Assembly (NCBI GenBank): GCA_023336205.1 | Contig: JALQCR010000015.1 | Span: 62,001-126,000, forward strand | Reading direction: 5' to 3' | Source of the DNA: Pseudanabaena sp. Salubria-1 | GTDB lineage: Bacteria > Cyanobacteriota > Cyanobacteriia > Pseudanabaenales > Pseudanabaenaceae | DNA: 64,000 nt | Shown here: piece after piece, positions 17,562 through 26,521 of the stretch | Position numbering within the stretch: the first letter of the stretch is position 1 | Layout of the letters: each line of letters starts with the position of its first letter | The notes under the pieces: generated by a model | What the model saw: only the letters and a program-made list of their open reading frames with translations | What the model was told of the DNA's origin: nothing | The model's database searches: none | Position numbers and translations under genes: made by a program

Positions 17562-17648
17562 GTTCTGGTTTGAGCGTAAAGCACTGCAATTTAAACTGAC
17601 GTTAGTTTAGTCCATCTATAATAAAAACTGTATTTCGTGGAGATTTCG

Positions 17649-20495
17649 GTGAAGCGTAATTTTATGCTCTCTTTTTTGAGTCGAGGACTAGCCACCGCGA
17701 TCGCAGTGGTGATGTTCAGTAACTTGCCCCTAGCTTGGCAATCAACTTTGGGGCAATTGTCAGGTGGTCAAGCATTTGCATCTCAACCTGATCTAGTTGC
17801 CAAAACTACGACCATTGCTAACCAATCGCCCGAATCGTTGACAGGAAATGTGATTAAAACTGTCCTAGATAACGGTTTGACGGTGTTAACGAAGCAGGTG
17901 AATACAGCTCCTGTTGTCAGCGTGCAGATCTGGTATCGCGTCGGTTCCCAAAATGAGAAAGCAGGAATAACAGGCATTTCTCACCAGCTCGAGCATTTGA
18001 TGTTTAAAGGGACAAAAGATCGTCCAATCCAGTTTGGACGATTGTTTAGTGCCTTAGGAAGTGACTCTAATGCTTTTACTAGCTATGACATGACCGCCTA
18101 TGTGGGGACAGCAGGAAGCGACAAACTGGATGCAATGCTTAGGTTGGAAGCCGATCGCATGGTCAATACAGTCGCAGGCGAAAATGAACTCAAAAGTGAG
18201 CGTACTGTTGTTTTATCAGAGCTAGACGGCGGGAACAATAGCCCAGGCACAAGACTTTATCGACAAGTGATGCTAGCGGCTTATCCTGATAGTTCTTATG
18301 GTTGGCCAGTGATTGGCTATCGCCCTGATGTTGAGAACTATACAGTTGAGGATATTCAAAATTATTACCGTACTTTCTATCGCCCCGATAATGCAACTTT
18401 GGTAATTGTTGGTAATTTCGAGACAGAAGCCACGCTCAAAAAAGTGCGCGAAATCTATGGCGCGATCGCCGCTCCACCAAAGCCCAAAGTATTAATCACA
18501 CCTGAAGCACAGCAAAGTAAACCCAAGCCACCAGAACCTCAATCGGCACAAAAGCCAATTCGACTCAAAGAGCCTGGTAGTGTGCCATTTTTGCAAGCAG
18601 TTTATCCAGATTTGCCTAATGTTAATGGTGCAGATGTAGCAGCGATCGATGTAATGGATAGCATCCTGACATCAGGTAGAAGTTCACGACTCTATCAAGC
18701 GTTAGTGGAGACAGGCTTAGCGAGTAGTGCTAGTGGTAGTGCCTCATCAATGATTAGCACAGGCTGGTACTTTATGAGCGCGACACCAACAGAGGGTAAA
18801 TCGCTCGAAGAACTAGATCGCTTATTGTTGGCTGAAATTGATAAGCTCCAAACGCAGCCAATTACCACAGAAGAACTAGAACGAGCCAAAACTAGTATGC
18901 GAGCTAGTTACATTTTGGGCAATCGGGATATTAATTCTCAAGCTAGCCAAATTGGCTATAACCAAACTGTAGCTATGGATTATCGCTTTAGCGATCGCTA
19001 CTTGAGTGCGGTTAATAAGGTCACAAGTGCTGATGTCAAGCGCGTCGCCAAGCAATATTTACAACGCGATCGGCGTGTAGTCGGATATTTCGAGCCGTCG
19101 GTAATTACGGCTGGTGCTGGCACAACTCCCAGTAATGCACATTCTTCCCAAGCATTTAAACCTAGCTCTCCTGTCGATCCATCAGAAGTAGCTAAGTATT
19201 TGCCAGAAAGTGCATTAATTAACAAAGTCGATATTCCCACGGCGGTGGAGCCCGACAAGTTCACGTTAGCCAATGGCTTGAAAGTATTGTTATTGACCGA
19301 TCGCAGTACGCCGACAGTAACTCTAATGGGTGAAATCAATGCAGGCGCAGGCTTTGACTCAATTGAAAAAGCTGGTTTGGCAGGAATCACGGCGCAAAAT
19401 CTTACCAATGGCACTACCACCAAAGATGCGCTAACCCTTGCATCACGCTTAGAAAATCGTGGAGCTAGTTTAGGATTTTCGGCAGGTCGTGAAAGTGTAG
19501 GTGTTTCAGGCATCGCATTATCCAAAGATTTGCCAATTGTGATCGATCAATTAGCCGACTTGCTGCAAAATGCAACTTTCCCAGCCAAGGAATTTGACCT
19601 AAATCTTCAGCGCAATCTCTTAGCCTTTAAGTCAGAGCTGGACAATCCTAATGCTTTAGTGCGTCGGATCTTCCAATCAACGCTCTATCCTAAAGAGCAT
19701 CCATTTTATGCGATGCGAACTGAAGCAACTCTCAGATCTTTAAAACGCGAAGATTTAGCGAATTTCTATAAAACCTATTATCGTCCTGACAGTACGATTC
19801 TCACACTCATGGGAGATTTCGACCCTGCGATAGTGAGAGCTTTACTCGAAGAAAAATTGGGTAAATGGCAAGCAACAGGCAAAGCTCCAAAGTTCCAATT
19901 TCCTAAAGTTCCTAACCTTTCTGCAACAAATGAGAAGCAAACGTCTCTAGCGGGTAAAACTCAGGCGGTCACGATCATTGGACATCCGAGTATTTCTCGT
20001 TCCGATCCTCAATTTTATCCCGCACTATTGCTAAACCAAGTTTTAGGTGGTGATACATTATCCAGCCGCCTTGGTACGGAAATACGCGATCGCCTTGGTT
20101 TGACCTATGGCATTTATAGCTATTTCCAAGCGGGTAGACCACCACAGGGCGCGTTTATAGTACAAATGCAAACCAGTGGTAAGGATACGGCAAAGGCGAT
20201 CGCGGCTACTGTATCTTTGCTCAGAGATGTGCGCGATAAGGGGATTACCCAAGCCGAATTTGAAGTGGCAAAGAAGAGCTTGATTAACAATTTCTCGACT
20301 GAGTTTGCCGATCCTGATAATATTGCAGACTCTTTACTAAGTGATGAGATCTATGGTTTACCAGTGGGCGATTTTTACAAGTTTCCTCAGCGCATTCAAT
20401 CGATAAAGCTTGAGCAGGTCAATCGTGCTGCGAAGGAATTATTGCAACCCGATAATCTCTTGATTGTATCGGTAGTTCCTAAAGCTGAGAAATAG
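17649..20495 (+). CDS. M16 family (pitrilysin-type) zinc peptidase, secreted, two-domain
   Basis: The protein has 948 residues from GTG 17649, chosen because TGGAG lies 6 bases upstream and the product then starts MKRNFMLSFLSRG, a good signal peptide. GTG 17637 is an alternative. The first half carries the inverted zinc motif HQLEHLMF (H-x-x-E-H) and the downstream Glu in the NELKSERTVVLSELD region. A linker rich in Pro and Lys follows (KPKVLITPEAQQSKPKPPEP). The second M16 unit (after about residue 540, FTLANGLKVLLLTDRSTP) lacks the zinc motif, as in other fused members. Cyanobacterial homologs are predicted periplasmic processing proteases. It is followed by a terminator and is monocistronic. 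Confidence 0.93.
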   Translation: MKRNFMLSFLSRGLATAIAVVMFSNLPLAWQSTLGQLSGGQAFASQPDLVAKTTTIANQSPESLTGNVIKTVLDNGLTVLTKQVNTAPVVSVQIWYRVGSQNEKAGITGISHQLEHLMFKGTKDRPIQFGRLFSALGSDSNAFTSYDMTAYVGTAGSDKLDAMLRLEADRMVNTVAGENELKSERTVVLSELDGGNNSPGTRLYRQVMLAAYPDSSYGWPVIGYRPDVENYTVEDIQNYYRTFYRPDNATLVIVGNFETEATLKKVREIYGAIAAPPKPKVLITPEAQQSKPKPPEPQSAQKPIRLKEPGSVPFLQAVYPDLPNVNGADVAAIDVMDSILTSGRSSRLYQALVETGLASSASGSASSMISTGWYFMSATPTEGKSLEELDRLLLAEIDKLQTQPITTEELERAKTSMRASYILGNRDINSQASQIGYNQTVAMDYRFSDRYLSAVNKVTSADVKRVAKQYLQRDRRVVGYFEPSVITAGAGTTPSNAHSSQAFKPSSPVDPSEVAKYLPESALINKVDIPTAVEPDKFTLANGLKVLLLTDRSTPTVTLMGEINAGAGFDSIEKAGLAGITAQNLTNGTTTKDALTLASRLENRGASLGFSAGRESVGVSGIALSKDLPIVIDQLADLLQNATFPAKEFDLNLQRNLLAFKSELDNPNALVRRIFQSTLYPKEHPFYAMRTEATLRSLKREDLANFYKTYYRPDSTILTLMGDFDPAIVRALLEEKLGKWQATGKAPKFQFPKVPNLSATNEKQTSLAGKTQAVTIIGHPSISRSDPQFYPALLLNQVLGGDTLSSRLGTEIRDRLGLTYGIYSYFQAGRPPQGAFIVQMQTSGKDTAKAIAATVSLLRDVRDKGITQAEFEVAKKSLINNFSTEFADPDNIADSLLSDEIYGLPVGDFYKFPQRIQSIKLEQVNRAAKELLQPDNLLIVSVVPKAEK

Positions 20496-20496
20496 T

Positions 20497-20530
20497 AAAA
20501 GTAGGGTGGGCTTTGCCCACCTTACTTTTT
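20497..20530 (+). terminator. Terminator after M16 peptidase gene
   Basis: A 15-bp stem with one G-T pair (arms 20497-20511 and 20515-20529), a TTT loop and a T-run lie directly after the stop codon. Confidence 0.85.
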
Positions 20531-20542
20531 GATAGTTTAGAA

Positions 20543-20698
20543 ATGGAATTTCATCGCGATCGCCAATTATTAAATGAAGTGATGAACCATAGTGGATTGG
20601 TAAGACATCCTAACGAGTGGTGGCATTTCTCCTATGGCGATCAACTTTGGGCATGGATTAGCAACGAGAAAACTGCGATTTATGGAGGCATGATCTAG
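20543..20698 (+). pseudogene. C-terminal remnant of a VanX/DdpX-type D-Ala-D-Ala dipeptidase
   Basis: About 50 codons (in frame from 20513) read HRDRQLLNEVMNHSGLVRHP and NEWWHFSYGDQLWAW, the conserved C-terminus of M15D dipeptidases that cleave D-Ala-D-Ala. The catalytic Glu and zinc His of EWWHF are present, but the rest of the enzyme, including the other zinc ligands, is missing. The terminator of the previous gene stands where the body should be. It is most likely a decayed gene left by a deletion. Confidence 0.72.
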
Positions 20699-20766
20699 TT
20701 CAAACGCAAGTAAAACTGTTAGGATCAATCGCATTAAGCATTTGAAATTAGAAACTGGTTACTGTT

Positions 20767-21057
20767 GTGGACGCGATCGCCATTAGCTCTTTAGCACTTA
20801 ATATTGTGTTGGGTTTGTTCATCTTGATGTACATATTCCGTATCGTGATGACATGGTATCCCCAGATTCCCCTCAAACAATTTCCCTATAGCCTGATTAC
20901 TTTTCCCACAGAGCCTTTGTTGTTTGTATTGCGTAAGCTGATCCCACCTATCGGCGGCATCGATATTTCCCCTGTAATTGGTGTCGGTATTTTTAGCCTG
21001 TTGCGCGAAATGTTGCTCGGTCAGCAAGGGCTTTTGACAATTACAATTATGCAATAA
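20767..21057 (+). CDS. YggT family membrane protein
   Basis: The 96-residue protein has two hydrophobic segments: LALNIVLGLFILMYIFRIV near the N-terminus, and the region from ISPVIGVGIFSLL onward. The family motif RIVMTWYPQIPL lies between them, followed by the PLLFVLRKLIPPIGGIDISP signature. YggT (Ycf19-like) proteins are needed for proper plastid or cyanobacterial membrane function in some species, but the molecular role is unsettled. GTG 20767 is the best start. A 31-base gap separates it from the SOD gene, so co-transcription is possible. Confidence 0.9.
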   Translation: MDAIAISSLALNIVLGLFILMYIFRIVMTWYPQIPLKQFPYSLITFPTEPLLFVLRKLIPPIGGIDISPVIGVGIFSLLREMLLGQQGLLTITIMQ

Positions 21058-21088
21058 TAAAATCCAATTACTTTCGTAGAAATCAACA

Positions 21089-21862
21089 ATGAAACTTCAA
21101 TCATTTCGGTTCTCTTTAGCATTACGCTTCATCGTTGGGATATTAATTGTGGCAATAGCTATTTGCACAATTAACCAAAGATTAGAAACTAGTGAGGCAT
21201 CCGCCCAGAATGTGCAATCTCAAAAAATTGACAAACAAAGCGCAAAAGGAAAGTTTGTACTTCCTCCATTGCCCTATGCATATAATGCACTAGAACCATT
21301 TATTGACGAACAAACTATGAAGTTGCACCACGATAAGCATCATCTTGCCTATGTCAACTCCTTAAATGCAGCGATCGCTAAATATCCACAATTCCAAAAT
21401 GCAACCATTGAAGATTTGTTCCAAGATCTAAGTAAAGTTCCTGAAGATATTCGTAGCATCGTTAAAAACCAGGGCGGTGGTCATGTGAATCACAGCATGT
21501 TCTGGGAAATCATGGCTCCAAAAGCAGGGGGTAAACCCACAGGAGAGATTGCTAAAGCAATAGTTCGAGAGTTTGGCAGTTTTAGTGATTTTCAAAAGCA
21601 ATTTAACGAGGCTGGACTCAAACGATTTGGAAGTGGCTGGTCGTGGCTGATTCGTGCAAAAGATGGCAAACTCAAGATAATTAGCACCGCCAATCAAGAT
21701 AGCCCATTACTGGATGGAAATTATCCAATTTTGGGTAACGATGTTTGGGAACACGCCTACTATTTGAAGTATCAGAATCGTCGCGCTGATTATCTCAATG
21801 CTTGGTGGAATGTAGTAAATTGGGATGAGGTGAATAGGCGTTACGCAAAATCAATCGAATGA
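21089..21862 (+). CDS. sodA: Superoxide dismutase, Mn-type, N-terminally anchored or exported
   Basis: The 257-residue enzyme converts superoxide to oxygen and hydrogen peroxide. Metal ligands are His80 (MKLHHDKHH), His135 (GGHVNHSMFW), Asp218 and His222 (NDVWEHAYY), all in family positions. Residues 1-55 are an extra N-terminal part with one hydrophobic segment (LRFIVGILIVAIAICTI), so the enzyme is membrane-anchored or exported, as in the membrane Mn-SODs known from filamentous cyanobacteria. The catalytic domain starts near residue 56 (FVLPPLPYAYNALEPFID). The Mn rather than Fe call rests on overall pattern and is less certain than the enzyme assignment. Confidence 0.92.
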   Translation: MKLQSFRFSLALRFIVGILIVAIAICTINQRLETSEASAQNVQSQKIDKQSAKGKFVLPPLPYAYNALEPFIDEQTMKLHHDKHHLAYVNSLNAAIAKYPQFQNATIEDLFQDLSKVPEDIRSIVKNQGGGHVNHSMFWEIMAPKAGGKPTGEIAKAIVREFGSFSDFQKQFNEAGLKRFGSGWSWLIRAKDGKLKIISTANQDSPLLDGNYPILGNDVWEHAYYLKYQNRRADYLNAWWNVVNWDEVNRRYAKSIE

Positions 21863-22082
21863 CTGCTAATATTTTAAGGGCAATTTATCATTGGGTCACT
21901 AATCTCAATACAAGTGTTTCTCTAGTCACTCTAAAATCTAGTAATAGAGCCCTGCATTCAGGACTTATTCACAAACATGATATAAAATGGTTGGCAATGT
22001 ATTCCCTTGTAATCTTGCTTATTATTTAGCAAATGTATTAAAAAGGAAACTTGGTAAGTGTCTTGTTTTAGCTGTGGCTTGC

Positions 22083-22088
22083 TATAAT
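22083..22088 (+). promoter_or_regulatory. Extended -10 promoter element for purB
   Basis: TATAAT at 22083-22088 with TGC directly before it gives an extended -10 box, 32 bases upstream of the purB start. No good -35 box is present at 17 bases, as is common with extended -10 promoters. The 258-base gap before purB holds no other feature I can support. Confidence 0.55.
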
Positions 22089-22120
22089 TAGAAATTGTGA
22101 TTATTTTAAGAGCGTAAATC

Positions 22121-23416
22121 TTGATAGAACGCTATACACTGCCCGAAATGGGGCGATTATGGACAGATCGGCATAAATATCAAACTTGGCTGCAAGTTGA
22201 GATTGCCGTTTGCGAAGCACAGGCAGAGTTAGGCTATATACCTGCTGATGCTGTCGAAGAAATAAAGGCAAAAGCAGATTTTGATGCCGATCGCGTCAAT
22301 GAAATTGAGTTAACGGTCAAGCACGACATGATCGCGTTTTTGACCAACGTAAATGAATATGTAGGTGATGCAGGACGCTATATTCACCTCGGTTTGACTA
22401 GTTCCGATGTGCTAGATACGGCTCTAGCAGTGCAATTAGTCAATAGCTTAGAAATTATCCAAGCCCAGTTAGAAGAAGCAATCCAAGCCATTCGCTTTCA
22501 AGCCCAACAACATCGCTACACGATTATGTCGGGTCGGACGCATGGTATCCATGCAGAGCCAATTACCTTTGGATTTAAGCTAGCTGGCTGGTTAGCGGAA
22601 ATGTTGCGCCATCGAGATCGCCTATTGAACTTAAGCAAAACTATTGCTGTCGGTAAAATTTCGGGCGCAGTGGGAACCTATGCCAATGTCGATCCGCGTA
22701 TTGAGGCGATCGCCTGTCAAAAGTTAGGACTACAGCCCGATTGTGCATCGACGCAGGTAATTTCTCGCGATCGCCATGCCGAGTTCTCGCAAGTACTAGC
22801 CCTTATCGGCGCATCGATCGAACGCTTTGCCGTCGAAATCCGTAACTTGCAGCGCACCGATGTCCTCGAAGTAGAAGAACATTTCACCAAGGGACAAAAA
22901 GGCTCGTCAGCAATGCCTCACAAACGTAATCCGATCCGTTCGGAACGCTTAACGGGTATGGCGCGTTTGTTGCGGGGCTATGCGACCACGGCTCTGGAAA
23001 ATGTGGCTCTATGGCATGAACGCGATATTTCCCATAGTGCGGCGGAACGGGTACTGCTACCTGATAGCTGCATTCTCACGCACTTCATGCTTAGGGAAAT
23101 CACGGATTTAACCAAAAATCTGTTGGTGCATACCCACAACATGGAACGCAATCTCTATTGTTATGGTGGTGTGGTCTTCAGTCAGCAAGTGCTGCTGGGA
23201 CTGGTCACTAAAGGCTTGAGTCGTGAAGATAGCTATGCGATCGTTCAGAAAGCTGCCCACCTTGCTTGGAATAAAACTGACGGTGATTTCCGTAAGTTGA
23301 TCAGCGAAGATGAAACCGTGAAGAAAACTTTCTCTGAAGAAGAGTTAGCTGCTTGCTTCGATCCTAATAAGCATCTTAAAAATCTTGACCAAATCTATCA
23401 ACGTTTGGGTATTTAA
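22121..23416 (+). CDS. purB: Adenylosuccinate lyase
   Basis: The 431-residue enzyme of purine synthesis splits SAICAR to AICAR and adenylosuccinate to AMP, each time releasing fumarate. The fumarase-superfamily signature GSSAMPHKRNPIRSE is clear at about 262-276. Other landmarks are SGRTHGIHAEPITFG with the catalytic His and HLGLTSSDVLDT. The start is TTG at 22121, because the family begins MIERYTLPEMGRLW and no ATG is available nearby. It stands alone between an extended -10 promoter and two terminators. Confidence 0.97.
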   Translation: MIERYTLPEMGRLWTDRHKYQTWLQVEIAVCEAQAELGYIPADAVEEIKAKADFDADRVNEIELTVKHDMIAFLTNVNEYVGDAGRYIHLGLTSSDVLDTALAVQLVNSLEIIQAQLEEAIQAIRFQAQQHRYTIMSGRTHGIHAEPITFGFKLAGWLAEMLRHRDRLLNLSKTIAVGKISGAVGTYANVDPRIEAIACQKLGLQPDCASTQVISRDRHAEFSQVLALIGASIERFAVEIRNLQRTDVLEVEEHFTKGQKGSSAMPHKRNPIRSERLTGMARLLRGYATTALENVALWHERDISHSAAERVLLPDSCILTHFMLREITDLTKNLLVHTHNMERNLYCYGGVVFSQQVLLGLVTKGLSREDSYAIVQKAAHLAWNKTDGDFRKLISEDETVKKTFSEEELAACFDPNKHLKNLDQIYQRLGI

Positions 23417-23450
23417 AAGAAAGGCAGCGCTTCGCGCTGCCTTTCTTTTT
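23415..23450 (+). terminator. First terminator after purB
   Basis: A 16-bp perfect stem (23415-23430 with 23434-23449), TTC loop and T-run overlap the purB stop codon. Confidence 0.9.
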
Positions 23451-23471
23451 AGTAAACGTTTGAGTGTTTAT

Positions 23472-23506
23472 AAAGAAAAGTGGCGCATCGCGCCACTTTT
23501 CTTTTT
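23472..23506 (+). terminator. Second, tandem terminator-like hairpin after purB
   Basis: A 15-bp stem (arms 23472-23486 and 23490-23504) with ATC loop and T-run lies 22 bases after the first. Two strong hairpins in series make read-through into hemB unlikely. Confidence 0.8.
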
Positions 23507-23529
23507 GGAATTAGTGTTAGTGATTCTGG

Positions 23530-23535
23530 TATAAT
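23530..23535 (+). promoter_or_regulatory. Probable -10 box for hemB
   Basis: TATAAT at 23530-23535 is 72 bases before the hemB ATG and just after the purB terminators. No clear -35 is seen. Confidence 0.45.
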
Positions 23536-23607
23536 ACATATCTAAAAAATAAATGTTTTACTAAATGTTTTTAACGCAAATTCATTAAGAAAAGTCAAGA
23601 AACATCA

Positions 23608-24600
23608 ATGCAACTCACACATCGTCCTCGCCGCCTCCGCCGTAATCCTTCTGTCCGTAGCCTAGTTAGAGAAAACCATCTATCAACAGATGACTTCATC
23701 TATCCTATGTTTGTGATGGAAGGAGAGAATAATCGTGTTGAAATCCCTTCAATGCCTGAAGCCTATCGCTTTACTCTCGATCTATTGGTTAAAGAAGTAG
23801 AAGAGATTTATGCATTAGGAATTAAGGCGATCGCCCTTTTCCCTGCGGTTCCTGAAGAGAAAAAAGATCTTACAGGAAGTGAAAGTTTCAATCCTGAAGG
23901 ACTAGCACAGCGTGCAGTTAGAGCAATTAAGGCAGTAGTTCCCGATATTATTATTTTTACCGATGTCGCTCTTGATCCTTTCACTACACATGGGCATGAC
24001 GGCATTATTGATGATAATGGCGTAATTCTTAATGATGAGACCGTTGAAGTTCTTGTCAAAATGTCTGTTTCCCAAGCTGCTGCTGGCACTGATTTTGTCT
24101 CACCTTCCGACATGATGGATGGTCGGATTGGAGCGATTCGACAAGGGCTGGATGAAGCTGGATTTGAGAATGTGGGCATTCTCGCCTATTCCGCCAAATA
24201 TGCCTCTGCTTACTATGGACCTTTCCGCGATGCTCTAGGCTCTGCACCTAAGTCTGGTGACAAGAAGACCTATCAAATGGATCCTGCTAATTCCCGTGAA
24301 GCTATTAAGGAAGTCTATCTAGATATTGCTGAAGGTGCAGATATTGTGATGGTCAAACCAGCTCTCGCTTATTTGGATATCATCGCCAAGGTGAAAGATG
24401 CAACCAATGTACCTGTAGCCGCCTACAACGTCAGTGGTGAGTATGCAATGGTTAAAGCGGCGGCGCAACTCGGCTGGATTGATGAGAAGAAGGTCATGTT
24501 TGAGACACTGTTAAGCATGAAGCGTGCTGGTGCAGATATTATCTTGTCCTACCATGCCAAGTCAGTCGCGCAGTTGCTTGCTTCGGGTTATCGTCCCTAA
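23608..24600 (+). CDS. hemB: Porphobilinogen synthase (delta-aminolevulinic acid dehydratase)
   Basis: The 330-residue enzyme condenses two 5-aminolevulinate molecules to porphobilinogen, feeding heme, chlorophyll and bilin synthesis. The Schiff-base lysines are Lys197 (LAYSAKYASAYYGPFRDA) and Lys250 (IVMVKPALAYLD). In the metal loop the three zinc cysteines of the E. coli type are replaced by Ala121, Asp123 and Asp131 (DVALDPFTTHGHDG). This is the magnesium/potassium-type site of phototrophs. It has its own promoter region and is followed after 17 bases by the pentapeptide-repeat gene. Confidence 0.97.
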   Translation: MQLTHRPRRLRRNPSVRSLVRENHLSTDDFIYPMFVMEGENNRVEIPSMPEAYRFTLDLLVKEVEEIYALGIKAIALFPAVPEEKKDLTGSESFNPEGLAQRAVRAIKAVVPDIIIFTDVALDPFTTHGHDGIIDDNGVILNDETVEVLVKMSVSQAAAGTDFVSPSDMMDGRIGAIRQGLDEAGFENVGILAYSAKYASAYYGPFRDALGSAPKSGDKKTYQMDPANSREAIKEVYLDIAEGADIVMVKPALAYLDIIAKVKDATNVPVAAYNVSGEYAMVKAAAQLGWIDEKKVMFETLLSMKRAGADIILSYHAKSVAQLLASGYRP

Positions 24601-24617
24601 TCATCTGTCAATCAATC

Positions 24618-25325
24618 ATGAATGCAAAAGAACTTCTCGAAAGTTACGCTTTGGGCGATCGCGACTTTAGTAAGCGATCGCTCATCGGATTGATTTTGAC
24701 TGGAGCGAATTTGACTGGAGCAAATTTTATTGAATCAGATCTTGAGGAAATAACTCTTGATATTGCCAATTTAGAAGATGTGGAACTAAATCTGGCAAAT
24801 TTAGTAAGAGCAAATTTGAGTGGTTCAATTCTGATTCAAGCAAATCTCAATGGCACTATTCTCGAACAAGCATCATTAATTGGCGCAAATCTATCCGAAG
24901 CATTTTTAATTGAAGCCGATCTCAGTGATGCGGTCTTAGTAGAGACTAATTTTAGTAATGCGTTTTTGACTAGCGCCAACCTCACGCGATCGCGCCTATG
25001 TCGAGCTAATTTGTCAAACGCCTTTTTGACGGGAGCTTACCTGAATGGGGCAGACTTACGTGGGGCAAATCTCACCGAAGCTGATCTCACAAGGGCAAAT
25101 TTAACGGGTGCAAATCTCGCTGGAGCCGATCTTAGCCACGCTAATTTGACTAATGCCAAGCTAAATTGGGCAAATCTAGCTAATGCCAAATTAATTGGTG
25201 CAGATTTGACAGGAACTTATCTATCAACACTGAAAAGTATTGAAGGAACGGATTTTACTGATGCTCGTAATGCCCCGAACTCAGTCGAGCTTGTTAATAT
25301 GGAAGAGTCAAACCCTGAAGAATAG
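24618..25325 (+). CDS. Pentapeptide repeat protein
   Basis: The 235-residue protein is built of A(D/N)LxX pentapeptides from about residue 30 to 215 (for example ANLTGANLAGADLSHANLT), forming a right-handed quadrilateral beta-helix. The first 25 residues (MNAKELLESYALGDRDFSKR) are the usual short N-terminal cap in cyanobacteria. No signal peptide is seen, so it is cytoplasmic. Function is unknown; such proteins are abundant in this phylum. It starts 17 bases after hemB and is probably co-transcribed. Confidence 0.92.
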   Translation: MNAKELLESYALGDRDFSKRSLIGLILTGANLTGANFIESDLEEITLDIANLEDVELNLANLVRANLSGSILIQANLNGTILEQASLIGANLSEAFLIEADLSDAVLVETNFSNAFLTSANLTRSRLCRANLSNAFLTGAYLNGADLRGANLTEADLTRANLTGANLAGADLSHANLTNAKLNWANLANAKLIGADLTGTYLSTLKSIEGTDFTDARNAPNSVELVNMEESNPEE

Positions 25326-25386
25326 AAATTTTATGGTCTGCTATACGGGCAACCATAGAAAATCATTAATGTAATTTAAAAAGCTT

Positions 25387-26484
25387 ATGCGCTTGTTTCG
25401 TTCACTCACCAGCCTTACAAATCTCGCTCTAGTATTAACGATCGCAGGGGTTATGACTCTGCCGATGACCGAAAGTGCTCATGCCCAAGCCCAAAAGGAT
25501 GCTACGGAATGGATCAGGCAGGGGCGACAACTGTGGCAAAACAATAACATTTCAGGCGCGATCTCAGCTTATCAACAGGCTGCGAACTTGGAGCCAAGGA
25601 ACTCACGCATTTTTACTAGCCTTGGATTTTTACTAACTCAACAGAATAATTATTCTGGAGCGATCGCGGCTCTAGATAAAGCTACTAAATTAGATGCCAA
25701 TAATGCGAAAGCCTTTAATGCATTAGGTTTTGTCTATGTCCGCATTAAAGACTATCCTAGCGCGTTAAACGCTTATCGTCGTGTGATCGCCTTGGAACGC
25801 CAAAATATAGATGCTTACAACAGTGTTGGCTTTCTGTTGACTGAACAAAAACAATATGCCGAAGCTGCAAAAATCTATCGTCAAGCGATCGCAGTTGCAC
25901 CTAGGAATGCCAAGATTTATCTGAATTTGGGCTACGTTTTAAAACTCTCAGGAGATCGGAAAGGTGCTTTTGCCGCTTATAACCAAGCCGATAAGATTGC
26001 TCCTTTTGACGCTGATGTACTGGTGGCTCTTGGTGGTTTATTTGCTGAGCAAAATCAATATGAAGAGGCGATCGCTAAGTTCAAACGAGCTTTAGAAGTC
26101 GATCCTCGACACCCTCAAGCTAATCTTGCCATGTCTAAGGTCTTTCAAAGAGAAGGTAATTATGCTGAAGCGATCGCCTCTCTCCGTCGCGCCGCAGGAG
26201 CAAGAAATATCCCTGTTAATAATTTGATCGAGTTGCAACGGGAGATCGCTGACATTTATATTCAGCAAGGTTCGCTATCAGGTGCGATCGTGGCTTATCG
26301 CCAAATCCTTGAAGCTGAGCCAGAGGATGCACCAACTTATCTAGCTTTGGGTAAGGTTCTGGCAACTCAACAACGTGCGATCGAAGCCCGCAAGATGTTA
26401 GAAAGTGCTGAGCGATTCTTTAATCAACAAGGCAACATTGATGGTTTAACCCAAGCTCGTAAAGCTCTAGCAGAGCTTAAATAA
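25387..26484 (+). CDS. Secreted TPR-repeat protein
   Basis: The 365-residue protein has an N-terminal signal peptide (MRLFRSLTSLTNLALVLTIA, cleavage probably after SAHAQA). About eight tetratricopeptide repeats follow from residue 38 on, each with the W/Y-L-G-x-x-Y-A-x-A-Y pattern (for example ALGKVLATQQRAIEA). TPR proteins hold multi-protein assemblies; this one probably acts in the periplasm or lumen, partner unknown. A terminator shared with the convergent acs gene follows. Confidence 0.9.
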   Translation: MRLFRSLTSLTNLALVLTIAGVMTLPMTESAHAQAQKDATEWIRQGRQLWQNNNISGAISAYQQAANLEPRNSRIFTSLGFLLTQQNNYSGAIAALDKATKLDANNAKAFNALGFVYVRIKDYPSALNAYRRVIALERQNIDAYNSVGFLLTEQKQYAEAAKIYRQAIAVAPRNAKIYLNLGYVLKLSGDRKGAFAAYNQADKIAPFDADVLVALGGLFAEQNQYEEAIAKFKRALEVDPRHPQANLAMSKVFQREGNYAEAIASLRRAAGARNIPVNNLIELQREIADIYIQQGSLSGAIVAYRQILEAEPEDAPTYLALGKVLATQQRAIEARKMLESAERFFNQQGNIDGLTQARKALAELK

Positions 26485-26485
26485 C

Positions 26486-26520
26486 AAAAAAGAGGCTGTG
26501 CATCGCACAGCCTCTTTTTT
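26486..26520. terminator. Bidirectional terminator between TPR gene and acs
   Basis: A perfect 16-bp stem (26486-26501 with 26505-26520) has an A-run on one side and a T-run on the other, and sits between two convergent stop codons. Confidence 0.92.
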
Positions 26521-26521
26521 G

